Both the position numbers and the translations under genes were made by a program. Of a stretch of 33,640 nucleotides of DNA, positions 7,614 through 16,296 are shown piece after piece. The stretch's first letter is position 1. The number at the start of each line of letters is the position of its first letter. Location: positions 1-33,640 of the forward strand of contig NZ_FTOC01000015.1 of NCBI RefSeq assembly GCF_900156645.1. Direction: 5' to 3'. The DNA is from Salimicrobium flavidum. GTDB lineage: Bacteria > Bacillota > Bacilli > Bacillales > Halobacillaceae. A model generated the notes under the pieces. The model was not told where the DNA came from and made no database searches. It saw nothing but the letters and a program-made list of their open reading frames with translations.

Positions 7614-9572
7614 CTAGACAAAGTAACCTTCGTTTATGGTTGTAGATTTTGTGTCACTGCTATAATCCAAACTAAAGGTAGAGCCTATATTAGTTTCTAA
7701 TTCTGATAACAGCTCATCATTAACTTCTGTATCAGTAGACAGAATGATAACCTGGTTACTTAATTCTGAAAAATAATGTTTTATCAAGTGACGTCTATGA
7801 ATACTATCAAGTCTTCCTAACGGAGTATCAATTACGTATGGAAGATCTATAGCAGCATTTTTAGTTAGAGCCCAGATCAGAGAAAGAGCAATAATTTGCT
7901 TTTCACCAGCTGACCTATTCGCTAATCTGATTTGATTTCCATAATGATTAAATAATCTTAATTTATAACTATCTACATCGAATTCTGCTTTTGAAAAATC
8001 ATCTGATTTACTCATCAATTTATCAATAATATATTCAAAGCTTTCTTTGATACACTTGGCCTTGAACTCTGTTACATCTTCGACAAATTGCGCTGAGACC
8101 TTAGCGGCCTTATTGATCATATCAAGTTGTTTATCTAAATCAGTATTAGTGTCTAACTCTTTTCTCATTTCTTCTAGTTTTCTTCTTAATCTTGTCAATT
8201 CAGTGTGTATACCATTAACTTTTTCTCTGTAATGTAGACTTTCTGAATTATATTGCGATAAGGTTTTATTCAATCTCTCTATTTCCTTCTCTTCTTTAGA
8301 AACATCAACCTCTTCAGGAGCAATAATCAACTGTTGATCCACTTTTTTTAAGTCTTGAAGCAATTGATCTTTTCTTTTTTGTTGCTTGTTAATGTCTAAT
8401 TCTTTAAAGTTAAGTGATTGCAACTTACTTTGATCTGAACGATTTAAATCGTGAATGATTTCTATTTCTTCAGGTTCTTTATATCTTTTTAAATTATTTA
8501 CTTTTGCCCAACTTTTTCTACCGAGTTCGTTCAATAATTTATAATCAATTCCTTGAAGTTCATCCCTCTCATTCATTCTTTCAATAAAGTCATTCATAAA
8601 TTCCTCAAATTGGGAGAAATTAAGCTTTATTTCTTCCTTCTTCCTCGAGTATTCCATTTCTTTTTCCATGCGATCTTTTACCTGTTGAATTTTGGGATAT
8701 AATATTAACAAAGGAAGGTGGTCTGTAGCATAAGCTTCTATCATAGAGTTAATGTTATCAATTTCTCGTACTATTTTTGATTTATTTTCGTATAACGTTT
8801 TTTTTGAAGTAGAAGACTTTATGAATTTTTCATTTTTTGCCTGCTTTTCACTCTCTAAGCGCTCTCGTACAATTCTGTAATTTTTATTAACTGCTTCAAG
8901 ATCTTTTTCATACTGGCCTAAATCTTCTTCTTTTTCTTCAATTTGCTTTGATAAATCTTGAATTTTCTCAGAAGAAACCCTTCTACTAAACTTACGTTCT
9001 AACTTTTTTTGAGCTTTATTAATATCCATTGACACTTTTTTATAAAATTCCAAAGAAACTATTTCCTGAATAGAATCTTTTAAATCTCCGTTCTCTTGTT
9101 GATCGACAAGTTCTTGCACTTTCTCTCCATCAAAGAGAAAAAAAGTGGAGACATCACTTGGTATATTTCGGTTTATAAATCCCTGAAGTTCAGCTTCAGT
9201 AAGGTTAATTTTTTTGTTATCCAAAACCATTTCTCGTTCCATAGTTGTAAGTTCTTGCTTTGAGTTATAATGAAGAGTACCTTTTATCTTATAATTCTTT
9301 TGATTAAAGGTGAATTCTAATTCAAGGACAGAGTTTTTCCCTTTCTCTTCAAAATGTTTGTTATTAATAGAACCTGCTAATTCTCTCTTTCCAACTTTAT
9401 CAATACCATAAAGTAATAGACGAATTGCAGTTAAAATACTTGTTTTTCCTGTGCCATTTAATCCTCCAATAAGAGTAATGTTTTTTTGATTTTTATTGAA
9501 GTTTGATAAATCTATGGTCTGCCTTCCATAATAAACGCGAAAATTTACTAAGCTCAAAGAACGAAACTGCAT
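7614..9572 (-). CDS. dndD: DNA sulfur modification protein DndD (SMC-like ATPase)
   Basis: A 652-residue protein with the family's normal length. Walker A is GGLNGTGKT at 36-44; FFLFDGEKVQEL lies at 144-155; long coiled coils span about 180-500; SAGEKQI is near 552 and VIDTPLGRLD near 580; the tail ends with the DndD-typical STTINEGYF. DndD acts with DndC and DndE in placing sulfur in the DNA backbone and hydrolyses ATP. The ATG at 9572 lies just after the 62-aa gene, and a GGAGG-type site precedes it. No zinc-hook cysteine pair is visible in the coil. Unusually, it follows the restriction gene dptH rather than dndC, and its usual partner dndE lies beyond an insertion sequence. Confidence 0.93.
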   Translation of the reverse strand: MQFRSLSLVNFRVYYGRQTIDLSNFNKNQKNITLIGGLNGTGKTSILTAIRLLLYGIDKVGKRELAGSINNKHFEEKGKNSVLELEFTFNQKNYKIKGTLHYNSKQELTTMEREMVLDNKKINLTEAELQGFINRNIPSDVSTFFLFDGEKVQELVDQQENGDLKDSIQEIVSLEFYKKVSMDINKAQKKLERKFSRRVSSEKIQDLSKQIEEKEEDLGQYEKDLEAVNKNYRIVRERLESEKQAKNEKFIKSSTSKKTLYENKSKIVREIDNINSMIEAYATDHLPLLILYPKIQQVKDRMEKEMEYSRKKEEIKLNFSQFEEFMNDFIERMNERDELQGIDYKLLNELGRKSWAKVNNLKRYKEPEEIEIIHDLNRSDQSKLQSLNFKELDINKQQKRKDQLLQDLKKVDQQLIIAPEEVDVSKEEKEIERLNKTLSQYNSESLHYREKVNGIHTELTRLRRKLEEMRKELDTNTDLDKQLDMINKAAKVSAQFVEDVTEFKAKCIKESFEYIIDKLMSKSDDFSKAEFDVDSYKLRLFNHYGNQIRLANRSAGEKQIIALSLIWALTKNAAIDLPYVIDTPLGRLDSIHRRHLIKHYFSELSNQVIILSTDTEVNDELLSELETNIGSTFSLDYSSDTKSTTINEGYFV

Positions 9573-9575
9573 CTC

Positions 9576-9764
9576 TTACCCCTCCTTCCTTTTCGTTTGA
9601 TATTCAACCTCTTGAAGTATTTCATCTATCAATACTTCATTACTCTTACTTGAATAATAATGATCTCTAGCAGACGTAAATATGTTCCCCATGACTTCAA
9701 CCGGAATATTTTGCTGCTTGCAAATTTTCTTTAAAATGAGCTCTTCATCAAAAGAAAGCTTCAT
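9576..9764 (-). CDS. 62-aa DNA-modification-system small protein
   Basis: A 62-residue, probably all-helical protein beginning MKLSFDEELILKKICKQQNIPVEV and ending with a charged helix. It resembles the short proteins annotated as DNA modification system-associated small protein that sit next to dndD in some clusters; I give this from memory and with reserve. The ATG at 9764 is preceded by GAAGAGGAG. Its stop lies three bases before the dndD start, so the pair is translationally coupled. It is separated from dptH by 78 bases holding a hairpin, which may give this pair its own transcription level. The molecular role is unknown. Confidence 0.75.
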   Translation of the reverse strand: MKLSFDEELILKKICKQQNIPVEVMGNIFTSARDHYYSSKSNEVLIDEILQEVEYQTKRKEG

Positions 9765-9811
9765 AGCATCTACTCCTCTTCAATTCAAAATGTATATTGC
9801 TTTTAAAGAAG

Positions 9812-9833
9812 GGCCATCTGTAAGCAGATGGCC
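9812..9833 (-). terminator. Hairpin between dptH and the small gene/dndD
   Basis: GGCCATCTG and CAGATGGCC form a perfect 9-bp stem with a 4-base loop. On the minus strand it is followed by CTTCTTTAAAA, a weak T-rich tail. It could be an attenuating terminator after dptH or a processing hairpin that separates the restriction genes from dndD. Confidence 0.45.
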
Positions 9834-9842
9834 TCTAAATTG

Positions 9843-12800
9843 TTACCTTTGGTTTAACGGAGTAATATTAACAACTTCTATTATGGGATTAGACAAGTTA
9901 CCATCTGCCTGTTGTATTGGACCATGGATGATGCACTGTCCTTTCTTTAATCCTGCTAATTTAGTTTCCCACTCTCTTCTCTCATTTTTATCCTTCGCCA
10001 AACTTGCTGCAATAGTCCCTACTTCTTGTTCCGGAGGAGCGAAGTATATTTTTTGAGATGAATTTTGCAGCCTTGCAAGTTCATCTGCATCCAATTGGGA
10101 TTTTAAGAATTGAGTTGCGTACCATCCAGACCAACCAAACTTCCTGCCTTCTGTAAGGATTCGCGCAGATGGCGAATGTTCGCGGTGGTCCAGATTTTGA
10201 GCTTCATCCATTACTACCGGTATTGGAATAGATTTATTACCATGCTGAACTGAGAAATTCCATAAATCCCAAAGAATGAATTCTGTTATCATTAATTGAA
10301 CATCTCGAGGATAGCCTGTAAGTTGAATAACGTTTACTGTTCCATTACTTTCTATAATATTCTTCCAATTAATTTCCTCTTCCTTAACCTCGAATGGATC
10401 TCTATCGATTAAATTACTAATTTGAGAAAGAGTTTTTTGAGCATAAGTACTACCTAACTCCTGCAATTCTTCTCTAAGTAAAGTTAATGACATTTGAGCT
10501 CCGTGCTTAGCTACTCCATTTTTTGTAGCTTCGTATATTGCATTCAATTGTTGGACACCTAGAGAAGAATAAACAGCAGAGAATACACTTTTAATTCTCT
10601 CAGCTATATCAGTTTCGTTTTCTTCTAAATCAATTCCACCAATGTTTCTGGAGTTCTTCTTGAAAGGATTAACCGGAAATCCGCTTGTATATACTATTGT
10701 TTGGTTAAGCTTATCCCCTAGCCTCTCCATAAATTCATTTTCTAACTGGTTTGGCAAGAACCCTTCTGTATAATCAATAATAATACTTGAAGTTCCCTGA
10801 AGAGCCTGTTCCATTAATAAACATTGCATGAAGTAGGTTTTTCCTTGACCGGACTTACCTGAAATTAGTAAGTGTCGATTTGCCAACTGTGGATGGCCAT
10901 ACTCCCAATAAACCTTTTGTTTAGAGCCTTCTACTTCCCCAATTAGCATTCTCGACGCTTCACTCGTCTTTTCTTCTGAAGGTGGGTCATTTGATATTGG
11001 AGCTGACTTTGAACCATCTCTTTCAACGTGATATCTGTTGACTAATAAAGGCTCAGTTTGGAAATCCGTGGTTCCACTTACTACTTGTTCTCTATAAGAT
11101 TCAACAGATTCAATCAACCCCTCATACCCGTCTCGTTCTGATAGATTTAGAATGGTGCCCTCTTCATCTTGTTCCACCGTCCGTACTACTCTGTCTTTTT
11201 CAAAAGAGATTACAGCTCCTTTTCCAATCAGTGGAACAAGGTCACTGCTTACTTCAAATTGATCACTAAATAATCTATATTTCACATAATCACTGATTTC
11301 GTAGTTTTTCTCATTCCATAGTTCACTTTGTATAAATTTTTCCGCATTGGCTAAAAACAATTGAACAAAGAACTGCCTATAAAATTCACGATTGAAGTTA
11401 CTGTTTCCAGAATTATCATAGTTAAGATAAGTATCAAACAACTCTTTTGTTTTAGTAATTTGTTCTTTTGCTTTCTCAATCACTGATCGTGAATTTTGAC
11501 CAATTTTAACTTCAACAGGGTAAAAATGAAGTTTAATATTTTCATTTGTTTGTTCCAGTCCTATTAAGAGTAAGTCGTCACTATGAGCACCTGTAACGCC
11601 AAGGTTTTTAGCTGTAAACACACCATTCTTCCTATTCAAGCCTACGGCTCCTGCAACTCTTAACACTTCCTCTAAAGAAACAGGAACCCAGGTAATATTA
11701 GGGTGATCGAAATAAATTAATGCATATTTGATTGCAGATATAATACTTAACTTCTCACGATCAAAGTACCCTTTACTCCCAATAATTCTTAATAACCATT
11801 CTCCATTAAACGAATTAAAGGCTTTAATTACTTGTTTTATTTCATCTTCACTTGCTTCGATATCGTGCTTTTTTAAAAATTCCTTAATGGAGTTATTATA
11901 TTGAGTTGCTTTTTCAGTTACAGTTATCGCATCGTACCGAGAGGAAGAAGAATATTGATCATTGTAATGTATAATAACCAGATTTTTGTAGGATTGAAAA
12001 TATTCTAAACCCATACTTGGGTCAACGAAAGTAACCCAAAAGGATGACTCAAATATTCTACTTAAAGTCTCTTCATCATCAGTAGTCGTTCTAGACATTA
12101 CTGATTGCTCTGGACTGTATGCATTATAACCTTCGTTTGCATTATTGGCAGTAAGCTCATTTGTTAGCTTCGCAATATCCAGTAATGGTAAACTCTCTAT
12201 ATTTTCATATCCTTTGAGACCAAATCCACTTTTATAAGTGTCTTCATCTCTCATAGAAGGAACGGAAGAAAGTAATCCATCCAGACTTACTCCAGTCTTC
12301 ATCTCTTTCATAGGACGAATGGCAAAATTCTCCTTACCTTTCATTTTATAAAAAGTAAGGTGAGCATAACGAAGAGTATCCTGAAATTTGAACTTGTAAT
12401 AGCTAAGAGAGTCCCTCAAGAATCGCAAAATGTCGTATTCATCATATTTATCAGAGCTTAATTTAATATTGAACTCTTGATAGATCTCCTCAGGTGTTTG
12501 TAGCCGCGAAAACAAATCTAAAGCACTGTCTTGTTTCTCATCAAAATAGATCGAAACTTCTACTAGGTTCGTATGGTCCGGGCCTTTTTTAGAAATTTGA
12601 TCTTTGAGCCAAGTTAATAATCCCCTTACTACTTCCCTGTCATTAGTGATGTTCAGTACATTTATTTTGATCGGAGCTCTTGCTCCTTCAACGAACAAGT
12701 AAGTGAAGTGTTCTTCAAATTGTTTAAGTTTATCCTCTACTACCTTAGCCAAATAACTTGAAGCATCAGAAACGGACACTTCATTAACAGGGCTATAACC

Positions 12801-14912
12801 AAGCCATTCCTTAATGGAAGAGTCATTATCAGGTTTATAAATCTTCCCTAGATCATCGTAAAAATATGGAAGCAAACCACTGGGATTCAAACGTTCCAAT
12901 ATACTTTGATCAATTTCTTGAGTACCAAGCTTCTTGGAAATTTGAAGTTGGTAAGCTACCATCAATGGATGAAAAGGTGTCAAATACATACCATTATGCC
13001 CTTTTAATATTCCAAGTCTTACTAAGTTCCTTCTTTTTTCAGCACCTGAATCTTCTCTAAGCTTTCTAATTGCCTCTTTGTATGCTTCCACGTAAGGGAT
13101 GGCTACCTTTTTATAATCTTCACTTATATAGGCAAGCGTGGGGGTAATATTTCTTTCCTTAAAATAGTTGAGAAAATTAGAGTAAGCATTTGTTAGTTCA
13201 TCTTCCACATTCAGCTCTAAACCTTCTAGTTGATCCGCATTTAATTGTGCATACATATAACCATTTGCAACCCATTCTATTTCCCAGTTCAATAGCTCTG
13301 AGTATTCAGGATGGGTATAGAATTCTCTATTTCCGATCGTCAGTTTATTTACTTCAAATTGAAAATCATTTTTCAATTCTCTTTTTATGCGCCATATTCT
13401 AGAAGCGCGAATAGGTGTAGCATCTGGAGAGAAATTCTTCAATACCAGCTCAAAAGGTCCCTTTTCTTCAATATTAATATTAACTGGTAACTCATCTTTG
13501 TCGTTAAAAGCATCCAGTTGGGGGAGTAAAATAATGGAGTCTTCATCTTTGACTTCCACTATTTGATTGGCTGAATTAACTTCCACAGTAGATTCAAATA
13601 ACCCTTCTCCAATTTTTAATTCCTCAACTTCATTGATGAGTTCAATTCGTTTTTTAGAGGAGTTTACTATATAATTTGTTTTAATATATTGAAGATACTT
13701 TTCCGAGAAAGGAACAATAACTATATGAAATTCCGCACCAAGTGAGTTATTGTTTTCGTGCTTATAATTCACTTTGGCAAATGTAACTTGATCAGGCTCT
13801 GTCTCAATTGATATTTTCATGTTCTTTTGACCCGTGCTGGTAGTAACATGTTTTTGGAATTGCTTTTGAACCTTTACATAGTCATCATTCAGGCTTCTTA
13901 TAGTCTTTCCTGATATTTCAAATCGTGCGTTAAGATCTATGTGACACCGTCGCTCATTATTGAATATTATTATTTGTCTTTTTCTTTGTCCAGATGTCGA
14001 CTCTTTTTGGGGACGATCCCAATAAGTTAAACCAGGTATATCAAATCGACTTAAATATACCTTAGCTTCTTTATCCTCTCGCTCTTTCTCTTCCATAGAA
14101 TTATATACCAAAGAAAAAGGAACATCTTCCCAATTTTCCTTTTTTAGTTCCTGAACTCCTTTACTACTGAACTTTTTCTCAAGCTCTTCTTCTACAGAGT
14201 CACTGAATTCATGTGCTCGTTGAACCCGTTCAAATAAGTTGTGGTTTTCTTCCAACCTTTTTTTAAGCTCTTTACCACTTCTATTCTCCAAGTCAAGGTC
14301 TTTAAACATTCCAAATTTCACAAAGTCCTCTTCTTCAATTTTTTCTTTCTCAAGCGTTGTGAAAATGTCTTTAAAATCCAAAAGCGATACCTGCTGCAAG
14401 AATTGATCATCTAATAATCGATCAAGGTTTTCTTGCAAGATCGTCTTATCAGCTCTTTTCATAGCACTATTGTTAATTTCGTTGGATAAAAACCGATATA
14501 AAGTTTGTGGGTGAAGAGGCATCCCTTCTTTTTGGAGATTGCTACTTCCACCTTCAATACTATCTAGTTGCTCTGACACAACACTTAGTAATGCAGTATT
14601 TTCCCATTCTTCCCTTTGTTCACCAACTGCATTTCTTAGTGTAACTAAAAAGTCTGGAGTAACTCCGTCAGAAGTTGAAGATACAACTAATTTCACGTTA
14701 TCCAGTTCTATAGAGAAAGTTTTGTACGTAGCGCCAGATTCATGGTTGTAAATGAATTCTTCAGCACCTTCTACATTCTTCATCTCTTCAACAAGACCTC
14801 TTACATACCGAGCGTCGTCCAATTGCAAGTAATAGCGATCTCCAGCATTAGTATAAGAGGCCAATTGATTTATTAACATTTCACTAATATATTTATAAAA
14901 TTGATTTAACAT
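9843..14912 (-). CDS. dptH: Phosphorothioate-dependent restriction protein DptH (DndH)
   Basis: A very large protein (about 1,689 residues), as expected for DptH. The C-terminal 350 residues are a HerA/FtsK-type ATPase: Walker A GKSGQGKT near 1349 and Walker B IPVVMDEAQNL near 1563. Around residues 1105-1140 the pattern AHSDDLLLIG followed by PVEVKIG looks like a PD-(D/E)xK nuclease core (D, then E-V-K), a candidate cutting site. The rest is a long mixed region with no motif I know. Possible starts are GTG 14933 and ATG 14912; I choose 14912 because GTGGGG lies eight bases upstream. It overlaps dptG by 20 bases. With DptF and DptG it restricts DNA lacking phosphorothioate marks. Confidence 0.9.
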   Translation of the reverse strand: MLNQFYKYISEMLINQLASYTNAGDRYYLQLDDARYVRGLVEEMKNVEGAEEFIYNHESGATYKTFSIELDNVKLVVSSTSDGVTPDFLVTLRNAVGEQREEWENTALLSVVSEQLDSIEGGSSNLQKEGMPLHPQTLYRFLSNEINNSAMKRADKTILQENLDRLLDDQFLQQVSLLDFKDIFTTLEKEKIEEEDFVKFGMFKDLDLENRSGKELKKRLEENHNLFERVQRAHEFSDSVEEELEKKFSSKGVQELKKENWEDVPFSLVYNSMEEKEREDKEAKVYLSRFDIPGLTYWDRPQKESTSGQRKRQIIIFNNERRCHIDLNARFEISGKTIRSLNDDYVKVQKQFQKHVTTSTGQKNMKISIETEPDQVTFAKVNYKHENNNSLGAEFHIVIVPFSEKYLQYIKTNYIVNSSKKRIELINEVEELKIGEGLFESTVEVNSANQIVEVKDEDSIILLPQLDAFNDKDELPVNINIEEKGPFELVLKNFSPDATPIRASRIWRIKRELKNDFQFEVNKLTIGNREFYTHPEYSELLNWEIEWVANGYMYAQLNADQLEGLELNVEDELTNAYSNFLNYFKERNITPTLAYISEDYKKVAIPYVEAYKEAIRKLREDSGAEKRRNLVRLGILKGHNGMYLTPFHPLMVAYQLQISKKLGTQEIDQSILERLNPSGLLPYFYDDLGKIYKPDNDSSIKEWLGYSPVNEVSVSDASSYLAKVVEDKLKQFEEHFTYLFVEGARAPIKINVLNITNDREVVRGLLTWLKDQISKKGPDHTNLVEVSIYFDEKQDSALDLFSRLQTPEEIYQEFNIKLSSDKYDEYDILRFLRDSLSYYKFKFQDTLRYAHLTFYKMKGKENFAIRPMKEMKTGVSLDGLLSSVPSMRDEDTYKSGFGLKGYENIESLPLLDIAKLTNELTANNANEGYNAYSPEQSVMSRTTTDDEETLSRIFESSFWVTFVDPSMGLEYFQSYKNLVIIHYNDQYSSSSRYDAITVTEKATQYNNSIKEFLKKHDIEASEDEIKQVIKAFNSFNGEWLLRIIGSKGYFDREKLSIISAIKYALIYFDHPNITWVPVSLEEVLRVAGAVGLNRKNGVFTAKNLGVTGAHSDDLLLIGLEQTNENIKLHFYPVEVKIGQNSRSVIEKAKEQITKTKELFDTYLNYDNSGNSNFNREFYRQFFVQLFLANAEKFIQSELWNEKNYEISDYVKYRLFSDQFEVSSDLVPLIGKGAVISFEKDRVVRTVEQDEEGTILNLSERDGYEGLIESVESYREQVVSGTTDFQTEPLLVNRYHVERDGSKSAPISNDPPSEEKTSEASRMLIGEVEGSKQKVYWEYGHPQLANRHLLISGKSGQGKTYFMQCLLMEQALQGTSSIIIDYTEGFLPNQLENEFMERLGDKLNQTIVYTSGFPVNPFKKNSRNIGGIDLEENETDIAERIKSVFSAVYSSLGVQQLNAIYEATKNGVAKHGAQMSLTLLREELQELGSTYAQKTLSQISNLIDRDPFEVKEEEINWKNIIESNGTVNVIQLTGYPRDVQLMITEFILWDLWNFSVQHGNKSIPIPVVMDEAQNLDHREHSPSARILTEGRKFGWSGWYATQFLKSQLDADELARLQNSSQKIYFAPPEQEVGTIAASLAKDKNERREWETKLAGLKKGQCIIHGPIQQADGNLSNPIIEVVNITPLNQR

Positions 14913-16296
14913 ATTGAGCATCCCCACTATCACTTTTCTTCTCTATAATGTTTAAATTATCTAACAAAATCATTGTTTCTTTTCTAGAATACTGATCTAA
15001 AGCAATCCCGCGTTTCTCAAATTCCTCAAATAATTGCTTAAGTGGAATTCGGCCCTTATCTTTCACTGCCAGAGCTGTCAACAATAATAGAAAGTCCTGA
15101 GTAATATTTAGAGTCTGTCCCAGGCTACCTCTAGCCTTCAAAAACTTCCCATATGCTGCGTCTTCAATGAGTTTTCCATAGTTTCTCGATACTTCTTCAG
15201 ACATTCCTTTTGAAAGCATAGTAAATAATGCGCTAAATGCTTCATTTATTGATGATATATTTATTGGCACTTCGACCCCCATTTTATCTCCATAGACGGT
15301 CAACCATTCCTTGATATCTTCAAGGAATGCATCTTTTTCCTCTGCAGATACTTCTTCATTCAATAAATCGTACAATTCAGCATAACTCATAAATTTCATA
15401 TCTTCGTTCAACCAATTATGGCTAAGCTGTGACTGGACGTGGACGTGTATAAAAGTAGACTGGCTTTTTTCTCTAAGGTTACGGAAGTTGTATACACCAT
15501 CGAATGCCTTTCTTCTCTTATTCAAAGATTCCCAATCCAATGTGTAGAACAATGGTTCAACTTTAGATAGGCTTCCGTTTTCTAGTTTGGAAAATGCAAA
15601 AGTCAGTTGTGAGACATACACAAAATAATAATGCTGTAAAAGTACTTGGAAATTTTCCAAAAAGTAATCCTCATACTTACTAATAAAGAAAAAGTCGTCT
15701 ACAAATAACTCTGATAGATTAGGTAATAAATTTTGATAAGACTTTGCGTTTTGAACACTATTGAGTTCATCTAAATGGTCAAGAATCATTGATACTAACA
15801 AGTCTTCATTACCTTGTTTCACAAAACTTTTGGAAACCTCTTCTCTACTATTATTAACGAGTACATCTTTTAAAAACTTAGCAACTTTCTTTTCTAATGA
15901 TTTCTTCTTCTTAGATGTTAACGGATAGTACTTGAAGATATAGGGATGAAGAACTTTCACATCGCTATCTTGATCATGAAACAATAACTTCTTCAATAAC
16001 CTTTCCAAATCATATTTTTCTGCAGTAGCCCCTTCTACCTCTGCGGTCATTTCTTTAACAATACTATAGTTTTCTGAATCTGGTGTTTCCTTAATTTTAA
16101 GAGGGTCTTCCTCATCACTCAGTTTTTCCTCCGCGACTTGCCGTGCAAATTCTCCAACGATCGGCTTAAAATCACCTTTTAGCAGAGCTTTCGAATCATT
16201 TGCAGCAAAGGGAAGTACTTCATTCACGTTTCCCCTACTGTGTCGACTTGGATTTATAATTTCATTTAATTTTTCAACTTGAAGTTTGTTATTCAT
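14893..16296 (-). CDS. dptG: Phosphorothioate-dependent restriction protein DptG (DndG)
   Basis: A 467-residue, mainly helical, charged protein without transmembrane segments or recognisable catalytic motifs. It is identified chiefly by its place between clear dptF and dptH genes and its length, both normal for DptG, the middle subunit of the DptFGH restriction complex. The N-terminus reads NNKLQVEKLNEIINPSRHSRG; the stretch VLPFAANDSKALLKGDF follows. The ATG at 16296 overlaps the dptF stop as ATGA, and its own end overlaps dptH, so the three genes are translated as one unit. No frameshift or truncation is visible. Confidence 0.85.
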   Translation of the reverse strand: MNNKLQVEKLNEIINPSRHSRGNVNEVLPFAANDSKALLKGDFKPIVGEFARQVAEEKLSDEEDPLKIKETPDSENYSIVKEMTAEVEGATAEKYDLERLLKKLLFHDQDSDVKVLHPYIFKYYPLTSKKKKSLEKKVAKFLKDVLVNNSREEVSKSFVKQGNEDLLVSMILDHLDELNSVQNAKSYQNLLPNLSELFVDDFFFISKYEDYFLENFQVLLQHYYFVYVSQLTFAFSKLENGSLSKVEPLFYTLDWESLNKRRKAFDGVYNFRNLREKSQSTFIHVHVQSQLSHNWLNEDMKFMSYAELYDLLNEEVSAEEKDAFLEDIKEWLTVYGDKMGVEVPINISSINEAFSALFTMLSKGMSEEVSRNYGKLIEDAAYGKFLKARGSLGQTLNITQDFLLLLTALAVKDKGRIPLKQLFEEFEKRGIALDQYSRKETMILLDNLNIIEKKSDSGDAQYVKSIL

